12,785 bases of DNA from CAYXXZ01 sp050175615 (GTDB lineage: Bacteria > Pseudomonadota > Gammaproteobacteria > Pseudomonadales > Porticoccaceae). Every line of letters begins with the position of its first letter. The first letter of the stretch is position 1. The translations under genes and the position numbers were made by a program. Location of the stretch: positions 1-12,785 of the forward strand of contig JBFXIU010000090.1 of assembly GCA_050175615.1 (NCBI GenBank), in the 5' to 3' direction. Shown piece after piece: positions 6,842-12,785 of the stretch. Under the pieces are notes generated by a model. The model had not been told where the DNA came from and ran no database searches. It saw only the letters and a list, made by a program, of their open reading frames with translations.

Positions 6842-7246
6842 ATGGACGCAAGTGTTCCCTCAGGATTTTTCCCCCTCGACATGGCGCCAGGCTTCGATAT
6901 GCAGTTTGGCCAAATGTATGGCAAAGAGGTGGATGGCAATCTGATACTGGGTTTTAGGGTGCAGGAGCACCATTTAAATGTTGCCAATACCCTCCACGGT
7001 GGCGCCATCGCCACCTTTGCCGACTGGCAAATTTTGCCTGCGCAAAAACTGGTTGGCCTGGATATTCATGCCCCCACGATCAATCTGTCCCTCGATTATT
7101 TAAGCATGGCGGTTTTGGGGGACTGGATTGAGTGCACTGTTCGCCTGCAAAAACAGACTCGCACCATGATTTTCACCCATGCGGAAATTACCTCAGGTGA
7201 AAATCTTATCGCCAGGGCTAATGCAATTTATTACCTAAAACGTTGA
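6842..7246 (+). CDS. PaaI-type hotdog-fold acyl-CoA thioesterase
   Basis: This 134-residue single hotdog domain has the PaaI/thioesterase signature NTLHGGAIATFAD (49-61). HGG at 52-54 starts the long central helix, and Asp61 occupies the usual catalytic acidic position. The following beta strands (INLSLDYLSMAVLGDWIECTV and the segment with TRTMIFTHAEI) match the family pattern. It should hydrolyse an acyl-CoA to acid and free CoA in the cytosol, probably freeing CoA from dead-end intermediates of the local pathway. The length is normal for the family. The ribosome site is weak (TAGG at 6830-6833, 8 nt before the ATG). It lies 84 bp after the transporter. A run of seven T at 6817-6823 lies in that gap without a credible stem. 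Confidence 0.88.
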   Translation: MDASVPSGFFPLDMAPGFDMQFGQMYGKEVDGNLILGFRVQEHHLNVANTLHGGAIATFADWQILPAQKLVGLDIHAPTINLSLDYLSMAVLGDWIECTVRLQKQTRTMIFTHAEITSGENLIARANAIYYLKR

Positions 7247-7361
7247 TGGTTGCTATGCTTTGCGCAGATTCAGCCTACGTTTGCGGATTGAGTTTATGCA
7301 GCTCCTGTGGCGCCATTCCATTGGCATGACGCCATTATCCTTGCTCCAAACTAATAAGTTA

Positions 7362-7391
7362 TTGACGCTGGCGCGGCTCATTGTGTTTAAT
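7362..7391 (+). promoter_or_regulatory. Probable sigma70-type promoter upstream of the racemase
   Basis: TTGACG (7362-7367) and TTTAAT (7386-7391) each match five of six consensus positions and are 18 bp apart. They lie in the 253-bp gap between the thioesterase and the racemase, pointing at the latter. Transcription would begin near 7398, inside a 10-bp palindrome. This suggests that the racemase starts its own transcription unit. Confidence 0.55.
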
Positions 7392-7395
7392 GGCT

Positions 7396-7405
7396 TTGGC
7401 GCCAA
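7396..7405. promoter_or_regulatory. Palindrome TTGGCGCCAA at the predicted transcription start
   Basis: A perfect 10-bp palindrome lies 5 bp after the -10 box, where a repressor could act. A second TGGCGCCA lies at 7308-7315, before the -35 box. GGCGCC is frequent across this window, including inside genes, so the operator reading is weak. Confidence 0.25.
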
Positions 7406-7499
7406 GGCTCAATAACCTCGCAAATAATAATGTTAGTGGTCGACCCTCTTATGGTTAATACTTCGTGTAATGGAATTCAAAAATGATAGGTTTTTTCAA

Positions 7500-8660
7500 A
7501 TGACAGGTCCTCTCAAAGGCATTCGTGTAGTGGAATTGGGAGCCCTGGGGCCCGCACCTTTTGCGGCCTCGGTTCTGGGGGATTTTGGCGCTGATGTTGT
7601 CCGCATTGATCGCCCGGAAGCGGTCGATCTCGGCATTAAAGTGCCCTCCAAATACGACGTTTACAATCGCAACAAGCGCTCCGTGGCTCTGGATTTAAAA
7701 CGGCCAGAAGCAGTGGATTTAGCCCTGCAAATGGTCGCCAAGGCCGATATTCTTATTGAAGGTTTTCGCCCCGGTGTTGCCGAACGACTCGGCCTTGGCC
7801 CGGAAGTCTGCGCCCAGCACAATCCGCGCCTGGTCTACGCCCGCATGACAGGCTGGGGGCAGGACGGTCCTCTGGCGCAGGTGGCGGGACACGATATCAA
7901 TTATTTGGCGCTGACCGGCGCCCTTCATTGCACGGGTGAAAAAAACCGTCCCCCGGTGCCCGCGCTCAACTTGGTGGCGGATCTTGGCGGCGGCGCCATG
8001 TATCTTGTTGCCGGGGTTCTCGCTGCCGTTATAGAAGCCCGCAGCTCTGGCAAGGGGCAGACGATTGATGTCGCCATGATTGAAGGTGTCGCCAATCTGA
8101 TGACGGCATTCTATGCCTTTCGCCAACAGGATATGTGGTCTCTGGAACGCGAGGATAATTTTGTCGATGGCGGAGCCCCTTTTTATCGCACCTATGAAAC
8201 CAGCGACGGTAAATATGTTGCGGTTGGCGCCATCGAGGCGCGATTTTATAGAGAGTTATTGGTAGGCCTGGGGTTGGCCGAGGAGTCCTTGCCCCACCAA
8301 AACGACCGTTCGGGCTGGCCGCAGCTTAGGGAGCGTTTTGCCGCAATTTTCAAGACCAAAACCCGCGACCACTGGGTGAAAATTATGGCGTCCAAGGATG
8401 CCTGTTTTTCCCCGGTTCTGGATATGGATGAGGCGATGAATAACTCCCATATGAAGCATCGCGGCGTTTTCAGTGACCTCCAGGGTGTTACTCATCCTGC
8501 GCCAGCGCCGAAATTTTCGCGGACACCGGCGGCGCTCGCCAATGAACCGCCAAAACCAGGTCAACACAGTATTGAGGCCTTGGTGGATTGGGGTTTTGAT
8601 CCAGAAGATATAGCGGCAAGGCAAGAGGCGGGAACCTTGTTTCAATATCAGGACGCATAA
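7500..8660 (+). CDS. Alpha-methylacyl-CoA racemase (CaiB/BaiF family III CoA-transferase fold)
   Basis: This protein belongs to the CaiB/BaiF superfamily and opens with GPLKGIRVVELGALGPAPFA. Numbered from this start (386 residues), His131 (AGHDINY), Asp161 (VADLGGG) and Glu246 (AIEARFY) sit exactly five positions after His126, Asp156 and Glu241 of Mycobacterium tuberculosis MCR, the catalytic set of alpha-methylacyl-CoA racemase. Racemase activity is therefore more likely than CoA transfer. The enzyme interconverts (2R)- and (2S)-2-methylacyl-CoA so that S-specific acyl-CoA dehydrogenases can act, as in isoprenoid and sterol side-chain degradation. An in-frame ATG at 7470 would add ten residues, but ATG 7500 has an AGG at 7488-7490, 9 nt upstream, and matches the usual N-terminus of the family. 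A predicted promoter lies at 7362-7391. Confidence 0.9.
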   Translation: MTGPLKGIRVVELGALGPAPFAASVLGDFGADVVRIDRPEAVDLGIKVPSKYDVYNRNKRSVALDLKRPEAVDLALQMVAKADILIEGFRPGVAERLGLGPEVCAQHNPRLVYARMTGWGQDGPLAQVAGHDINYLALTGALHCTGEKNRPPVPALNLVADLGGGAMYLVAGVLAAVIEARSSGKGQTIDVAMIEGVANLMTAFYAFRQQDMWSLEREDNFVDGGAPFYRTYETSDGKYVAVGAIEARFYRELLVGLGLAEESLPHQNDRSGWPQLRERFAAIFKTKTRDHWVKIMASKDACFSPVLDMDEAMNNSHMKHRGVFSDLQGVTHPAPAPKFSRTPAALANEPPKPGQHSIEALVDWGFDPEDIAARQEAGTLFQYQDA

Positions 8661-8854
8661 CGAACAGGAGTCAATAACACATCAGGCTCGGCAGAAGGCG
8701 CCTGAGAAGTGAATGGAAACAACGGGAAGAAGACAAAAACCCAACTAACCTGGGGTGAGGCTGAGTTCTTTCTTAGAAATATTTTCAGGGCTGTCCCTCA
8801 GACTGCTGTCCACGGATGTCTTGGTGTTCAGCTGGTCTCCATTAAGAATTCCTG

Positions 8855-8892
8855 CCCCCGATCAGGTCGAGGGTGAGGTTCCTGCGCAGGAA
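8855..8892. repeat. Paired small palindromes (REP-like, diverged copy)
   Basis: An imperfect hairpin (8855-8873, arms CCCCCGA and TCGAGGG with one mismatch) is followed by the perfect 14-bp palindrome TTCCTGCGCAGGAA (8879-8892), which continues into TGACG. The second element resembles the arms of the element at 9002-9070 and is probably a diverged relative. Such alternating hairpins ending in GAATGAC are common dispersed repeats in proteobacterial intergenic DNA. Confidence 0.55.
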
Positions 8893-8935
8893 TGACGGTG
8901 TTAAATATTTCGAATACTGGTGCATTTGAGGGGAA

Positions 8936-8980
8936 ATGACATTATCAGAGTCCCTCCTAAACTAGGGAATAATATTAGGG
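8936..8980. repeat. Direct repeat, copy A (about 45 bp)
   Basis: This segment, from ATGACATTATCAGAG to ATAATATTAGGG, recurs at 9066-9113 with a few substitutions and small indels. Both copies contain an inner TCCC/GGGA inverted repeat. The bases before copy A (GAGGGGAA) resemble the right arm of the hairpin element before copy B (GAGCGGGA), so an arm and tail may have been duplicated together, about 130 bp apart. Confidence 0.65.
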
Positions 8981-9001
8981 AAGCTGATTAGTTCTGTTTT
9001 C

Positions 9002-9070
9002 GTCACTCCCGCGCAGGCGGGAGTCCAGAAAAATCAACGAATTATAGATTCCCGCCTGAGCGGGAATGAC
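9002..9070. repeat. MITE/REP-like element with 24-bp nested terminal inverted repeats
   Basis: The left arm (9002-9025) and right arm (9047-9070) are inverted copies with 21 of 24 matches. Each arm is itself a hairpin with an 8-bp perfect stem and 4-nt loop: ACTCCCGC-GCAG-GCGGGAGT at 9005-9024 and ATTCCCGC-CTGA-GCGGGAAT at 9048-9067. The 21-bp centre is AT-rich and non-coding. The whole could fold as two hairpins or one long cruciform. It resembles REP/BIME or small MITE elements, mobilised in trans if at all; no transposase is in the window. Confidence 0.7.
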
Positions 9071-9113
9071 ATTAATCAGAGTCCCCTCATAAATTAGGGA
9101 ATAAAATTAGGCG
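9066..9113. repeat. Direct repeat, copy B (about 47 bp)
   Basis: This is the second copy of the 8936-8980 sequence, beginning inside the right arm of the hairpin element (ATGACATTAATCAGAG) and ending AAAATTAGGCG. It differs from copy A by several substitutions and two or three single-base indels, so the duplication is not recent. Confidence 0.65.
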
Positions 9114-9131
9114 ATAACCCGCCCCGCAAAT

Positions 9132-9139
9132 AAAGGAAG
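9132..9139 (+). promoter_or_regulatory. Strong ribosome binding site AAAGGAAG
   Basis: This site is 5 nt before ATG 9145 and fixes the start of the second acyl-CoA ligase at that ATG rather than the TTG at 9142. Confidence 0.75.
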
Positions 9140-9144
9140 TCTTG

Positions 9145-10701
9145 ATGAGAGCCACGCAACTTTTGGAGCGCGCTGTCGCTATTCAACCCCAGGGTCCCGC
9201 CACTATTTACGGCGATAGAATGAAAACCTGGAAAGAAATAGGAGAGCGGGTTCCCCGCCTTGCCCGTGGATTAATAACTTTGGGCGTTACCCCTAACGAC
9301 CGGGTTGCTGCGTTGGCGATGAATTCTGATCGCTACGCCGAGCTTTTTTTTGCGGTTCCCTGGGCGGGAGCCGTATTTGCCCCCTTGAATATGCGCTGGT
9401 CTGTGGAAGAAAACCACTACGCGCTTACGGATTCCCAGGCTTCCGTGTTGCTGGTGGATGAGCATTTTGTCGATCAAGCCTACGAGCTGAAAGCTCGGCT
9501 TCCCGGCATTCGCCACTTGATTTATATGGGCGAAGGGCAGACGCCCGCTGGCATGCTCTGCTACGAAACACTGATAGTTGACCATGAGGCAATGGCTGAT
9601 GCCCTGCGTTGCGATGATGATCTGTATATTATTTTTTATACCGCAGGCACCACGTCGCACCCCAAAGGGGTTGCCATGTCCCACAAAGCCATCGTCTTTG
9701 GCGCGGTAATTTATTTATCGATGATTCCCAGTGTTGAAGATCTGCGCCATCTTTATGTGCCAGGATTTTTCCACTTCGCTGCGGGCAGCCCCCTGTGGTA
9801 CATCACTCTCGCCGGTGGCACCCATGTGATTCTGCCGAAATTTGATCCGGTGACGGCGATGGCCACCATCGAAAAACACGGGGTTACCAATACGGTGTTG
9901 GTGCCCACCATGGTCAATATGCTGATGAATCATCCCGATTTTGAAAAATATGATCTCAGCAGCCTGAAGATGTGCATTTACGGTGGTTCGCCGATGCCGG
10001 AAGCGCTGATTCAAAAAACCATGGCGAAACTGCCGAGTTGGAATTTTTATCAAATCTACGGCATGACGGAAACCGGCGGTTTTGCCACTATGCTGCGCTG
10101 GCGGGATCATCTTCACCAGGGCGATAAAGCCCGACGCCTGCGCTCTGCAGGTCAACCGGCTCCCGGCGTTGAAATTCGTGTGGTGTTGCCCGATGGCAGC
10201 AAAGCAGCAACGGGGGAGCTGGGGGAAGTTATTGTGCGCAGCGATATTCTGATGACGGAATATCTCAACAATCCCCAGGGAACTGCTGAGGTGCTCAGAG
10301 AAGGCTGGATGCACTCCGGTGACGCCGGTTATTTTGATGACGACGGTTTTCTTTACATCGCAGACCGGGTCAAGGATATGATCGTCACCGGCGGCGAGAA
10401 TGTCTACTCCGTTGAAGTGGAGCGGGCGCTATTTACCCACCCCGCAGTGCTCGAAGCGGCGGTGGTGGGTATTCCCAGCGAGGATTGGGGAGAAGCCGTG
10501 CATGCGGTTGTGGTTTTGCGGCCTGGCGCCAGCGCGTCTGAGGTCGATATTATTGGCCACTGCCGCGCCCTGATTGGTGGTTATAAGGTGCCGAAAAGTG
10601 TCGAGTTCAGAAGCGAGCCTTTGCCGACAACGGCCATTGGCAAAGTGCGCAAAAATGTCCTCCGCGACCATTACTGGAAAGATCAGCAAACAAAAATCTA
10701 G
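9145..10701 (+). CDS. AMP-forming acyl-CoA ligase (class I adenylate-forming, FadD-like)
   Basis: This 518-residue ligase carries the full adenylate-forming plan: phosphate loop YTAGTTSHPKG (165-175), YGMTE (305-309), HSGD (390-393), DRVKD with Arg408, the hinge followed by VTGGENVYSVEVE, and catalytic Lys500 in TAIGKVRKN. The phosphate loop departs from the usual YTSGTTGxPKG by Ala167 for Ser and Ser171 for Gly. It belongs to the ENVY branch, unlike the EWIS branch of the first ligase, so the two probably act on different acids. FadD3-like ring-acid ligases and general FadD enzymes share this layout; the substrate is unknown. The start is set by the Shine-Dalgarno at 9132-9139. The repeat-rich gap precedes it, and a PQQ alcohol dehydrogenase follows after 111 bp. 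Confidence 0.93.
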   Translation: MRATQLLERAVAIQPQGPATIYGDRMKTWKEIGERVPRLARGLITLGVTPNDRVAALAMNSDRYAELFFAVPWAGAVFAPLNMRWSVEENHYALTDSQASVLLVDEHFVDQAYELKARLPGIRHLIYMGEGQTPAGMLCYETLIVDHEAMADALRCDDDLYIIFYTAGTTSHPKGVAMSHKAIVFGAVIYLSMIPSVEDLRHLYVPGFFHFAAGSPLWYITLAGGTHVILPKFDPVTAMATIEKHGVTNTVLVPTMVNMLMNHPDFEKYDLSSLKMCIYGGSPMPEALIQKTMAKLPSWNFYQIYGMTETGGFATMLRWRDHLHQGDKARRLRSAGQPAPGVEIRVVLPDGSKAATGELGEVIVRSDILMTEYLNNPQGTAEVLREGWMHSGDAGYFDDDGFLYIADRVKDMIVTGGENVYSVEVERALFTHPAVLEAAVVGIPSEDWGEAVHAVVVLRPGASASEVDIIGHCRALIGGYKVPKSVEFRSEPLPTTAIGKVRKNVLRDHYWKDQQTKI

Positions 10702-10812
10702 CTAGTTGGGTTGAATATGCTCAGTAGAAATTGGCAATCAGTATTGGGTTAAGCAAAGTAGATTGCGTTGTGGCTTGGCAAAATCAAGGTTAAAAATTAA
10801 GAGTCGTTAATT

Positions 10813-12785
10813 ATGGCGTCATTTTTTGATTTTAAAAAATATGTGTCTGCCAGGGTTGTTTTGTGCAGTTTTCTGTTGAGCAGTGGAACGGTATTTGCCC
10901 AGGCAGAAATTACGGGTAGAAACGCTGCTATGGGGCTGGATCGCTCAAGGATAAGCCAGGCGGATCAGGAGCTTGGCAATTGGCTCAGCCACGGCAGAAC
11001 CTATGATGAGCAGCGCTACAGTCCGCTCAAGGCAATCAATGCGAACAATGTGGATCAATTGGGGCTGTCCTGGTCTTACGAATTTCCCACGGCAAGGGGA
11101 AAGGAAGCTACGCCACTGGTGGTTGACGGCACCCTCTACGTCACCGGTAGCTGGAGTGTGGTTTTTGCCTTTAACGCTCAAAGTGGCGAGCTGCTGTGGA
11201 CTTTTGATCCCGCCGTTCCCCGGGAGCTTGCCGGCAATTTCTGCTGCGACGTGGTTAATCGCGGCGTCGCTTTCTGGGAGGGGAAAATCTATGTGGGCAC
11301 CCTGGATGGGCGTTTGATCGCCCTCGACGCTACCAGTGGCAAACAACTCTGGTCGACACAGACAACGCCCAAGGATAAACCCTATTCCATTTCCGGTGCG
11401 CCTCGTGTGGTCAAAGGCAAGGTCATTATCGGCAATGGTGGCGCGGAGATGGGTGTAAGGGGCTTTGTTTCCGCCTATGACGCCAACAGTGGCGATCTGG
11501 TGTGGCGCTTTTATACCATTCCCGGAAATCCCGCCGAGGGTTTTGAAGCGCCAGAGCTTGAAATGGCGGCTAAAACCTGGGCTGGCGAGTGGTGGAAGTT
11601 TGGCGGTGGCGGCACAGCCTGGGACTCCTTTGCCTATGATCCCAACAATGATCTCTTTTATATAGGGGTCGGCAACGGCTCCCCCTGGAGTCATCGCCAG
11701 AGAAGCGAAGGCAAGGGCGATAATCTGTTCCTGTCATCCATCGTTGCGGTGAGGCCGGATACGGGCGAATACGTCTGGCACTACCAGACCACGCCTAAAG
11801 ACAGCTGGGACTATACGGCCACCCAGCATATGATTCTTGCCGATATGGAAATCGACGGCAAAAACCGCCAGGTCATCATGCAGGCGCCTAAAAATGGCTT
11901 CTTTTATGTGCTCGACCGGCTTAGCGGTGAGCTGATTTCTGCGGAAAAATACACCACTGTGACCTGGGCCAGCCATGTGGATTTGAAAACCGGGCGCCCG
12001 GTGGAAAATCCCGATATGCATTACGGCGCTGAAGAGGCGAGGGTAATTTTCCCAGGTCCTCTGGGTGGCCACAGCTGGCAGCCCATGAGCTACAGTCGGC
12101 ACAGCGGTCTGGTTTATATTCCCGCCCACAATATTCCCGGCGTCTATCGTCTCGATAAAGCCTTTGGTGAGCGCAAAAGCTACTGGCAGAACGGTTCGGA
12201 TTGGCTGGATGTGTCTTTGCCAGAAGATGCCAAAGCCATTGCCGATGCCAAGGAAACCATTTTTGGTCAGTTGATTGCCTGGGATCCGGTGGCACAAAAA
12301 CCGCGCTGGACTGTGAATTTTCCCAATGTCTGGAATGGCGGCGTTTTGAGCACCGCAGGCGGTCTGGTGTTCCAGGGCAATGCGGAAGGAACCTTTGTCG
12401 CTTACAGGGATAACGACGGCAGTAAACTCTGGGAATTCAATTCGCAGGCGGGAATTATTGCCGCGCCCATTACCTATACGGTTGCCGGTGAACAATATGT
12501 GGCGGTCATGTCGGGCTGGGGCGGTGGCTATGGCTCCGCTGCCGGTATTCTGGCCACCAGAAGTGAGGGCTGGGGTAAAAAATCCCGGTTGATGGTGTTT
12601 AAACTCGGCGGCAAGGCTGAACTGCCTGTGGAAGTTCAGCAGCAAAAAACCGTAGACAGTGCCGTACTCTCTTGTCCGGTGGATACGGACAAAGCTGCAG
12701 AGGGCAAATCCCTGTATATGAACAATTGCCATTTTTGTCACGGTGACGGCGTGGTGTCGTCCAGCGCAATTCCGGATTTACGCTA
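10813..12785 (+). CDS. PQQ-dependent alcohol dehydrogenase with C-terminal cytochrome c (quinohaemoprotein, 3' partial)
   Basis: The frame is open from ATG 10813 to the window's end (657 codons, no stop); an in-frame TAA at 10798-10800 limits the start. Residues 1-29 form a Sec signal peptide (KK, hydrophobic core, TVFA), with cleavage near Ala29 or Ala31, so the enzyme is periplasmic. The beta-propeller shows the methanol/ethanol dehydrogenase set: the vicinal cysteine pair Cys144-Cys145 over PQQ, Glu212 (GGAEMG) and Asn288 (GVGNGSPW) as calcium ligands, Asp330 in PKDSWDY as catalytic base, and repeated W-docking segments such as SGELLWTF and GDLVWRF. Near the end, CHFCH (639-643) is a haem c CxxCH site, marking a type II quinohaemoprotein that passes electrons onward by its own cytochrome domain, which is cut off here. 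It oxidises primary or secondary alcohols; the substrate is unknown. The ribosome site is weak (AAGAG at 10798-10802). Confidence 0.92.
   Translation, partial: MASFFDFKKYVSARVVLCSFLLSSGTVFAQAEITGRNAAMGLDRSRISQADQELGNWLSHGRTYDEQRYSPLKAINANNVDQLGLSWSYEFPTARGKEATPLVVDGTLYVTGSWSVVFAFNAQSGELLWTFDPAVPRELAGNFCCDVVNRGVAFWEGKIYVGTLDGRLIALDATSGKQLWSTQTTPKDKPYSISGAPRVVKGKVIIGNGGAEMGVRGFVSAYDANSGDLVWRFYTIPGNPAEGFEAPELEMAAKTWAGEWWKFGGGGTAWDSFAYDPNNDLFYIGVGNGSPWSHRQRSEGKGDNLFLSSIVAVRPDTGEYVWHYQTTPKDSWDYTATQHMILADMEIDGKNRQVIMQAPKNGFFYVLDRLSGELISAEKYTTVTWASHVDLKTGRPVENPDMHYGAEEARVIFPGPLGGHSWQPMSYSRHSGLVYIPAHNIPGVYRLDKAFGERKSYWQNGSDWLDVSLPEDAKAIADAKETIFGQLIAWDPVAQKPRWTVNFPNVWNGGVLSTAGGLVFQGNAEGTFVAYRDNDGSKLWEFNSQAGIIAAPITYTVAGEQYVAVMSGWGGGYGSAAGILATRSEGWGKKSRLMVFKLGGKAELPVEVQQQKTVDSAVLSCPVDTDKAAEGKSLYMNNCHFCHGDGVVSSSAIPDLR

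Larger units (their letters stand above)
8661..9144. other. Non-coding stretch with repeat elements
   Basis: This 484-bp gap between the racemase and the second ligase has no convincing gene. Its first 200 bp hold only a weak hairpin (TCAGGC 8682-8687 with GCCTGA 8700-8705, no T-tract). From 8855 onward it is dense in palindromes and direct repeats, which are listed separately. It ends in the AAAGGAAG ribosome site of the next gene. No good promoter for that gene was found. Confidence 0.7.

Noticed and set aside
7470..7499. ATG 7470 as the racemase start
   Set aside because: It has no Shine-Dalgarno, and the extra ten residues do not resemble the family's N-terminus. It remains possible.
8682..8705. 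Terminator hairpin after the racemase
   Set aside because: A 6-bp stem with a 12-nt loop and no following T-tract.
8855..9113. CRISPR array
   Set aside because: The repeats are irregular in size and spacing, are themselves hairpins, and are too few; no cas genes are present.
9142..9144. TTG as start of the second acyl-CoA ligase
   Set aside because: The ATG directly after it is better spaced from AAAGGAAG and is the normal start codon.
9715..10314. Minus-strand open frame of 199 codons
   Set aside because: Antisense to the second acyl-CoA ligase across its conserved motifs; His-rich low-information product.
10945..11694. Minus-strand open frame of 249 codons
   Set aside because: Also antisense to the PQQ dehydrogenase beta-propeller, with no ribosome site or recognisable motif.
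11734..12741. Long open frame on the minus strand (335 codons)
   Set aside because: It lies wholly opposite the PQQ dehydrogenase, whose plus-strand frame has all family motifs. The predicted protein has no recognisable domain and a composition typical of an antisense shadow.

Overview
The window looks like part of a carboxylic-acid catabolic island from a Gram-negative bacterium. A periplasmic PQQ alcohol dehydrogenase with fused cytochrome c, an AlkK-like acyl-CoA synthetase, an ACAD10-type kinase homologue and serial SDR genes together suggest a gammaproteobacterium, perhaps a marine Cellvibrionales/Spongiibacteraceae-like lineage. That placement is inferred from gene content; no rRNA or other marker is present. 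All recognised genes lie on the + strand.

Left block (1-5091): the end of an aminoglycoside-phosphotransferase-like kinase, three consecutive short-chain dehydrogenase/reductase (SDR) genes, an AMP-forming acyl-CoA synthetase and a TetR-type regulator. The kinase + SDR + acyl-CoA synthetase set recalls the 4-hydroxyacyl-CoA (levulinate, lva) route of Pseudomonas putida. The three SDRs differ: the first has lost its catalytic Tyr and Lys, the second is intact, and the third has an active site but lacks the N-terminal glycine-rich cofactor segment.

Middle block (5092-8660): an intergenic region with several inverted repeats, a truncated zinc alcohol dehydrogenase whose stop overlaps the start of an MFS carboxylate-type transporter, a PaaI-type hotdog thioesterase, a gap with a good sigma70-like promoter, and an alpha-methylacyl-CoA racemase that keeps the His/Asp/Glu catalytic set. 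A 484-bp non-coding stretch follows (8661-9144), holding REP/MITE-like nested palindromes and a diverged 45-bp direct repeat.

Right block (9145-12785): a second AMP-forming acyl-CoA ligase and a secreted PQQ-dependent alcohol dehydrogenase that runs off the window just after the CxxCH haem motif of its C-terminal cytochrome domain.

A plausible joint role is oxidation of an alcohol in the periplasm, uptake of the acid, CoA activation by either ligase, stereochemical inversion of a 2-methyl-branched acyl-CoA by the racemase, and dehydrogenation of hydroxyacyl-CoA intermediates by the SDRs, with the thioesterase as a relief valve and the TetR protein as a possible acyl-CoA sensor. The substrate cannot be read from the sequence; methyl-branched (isoprenoid or sterol side-chain) acids or 4-hydroxy acids fit best. 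The main oddities are the atypical SDR1, the truncated SDR3, the truncated alcohol dehydrogenase and the structured repeat region.
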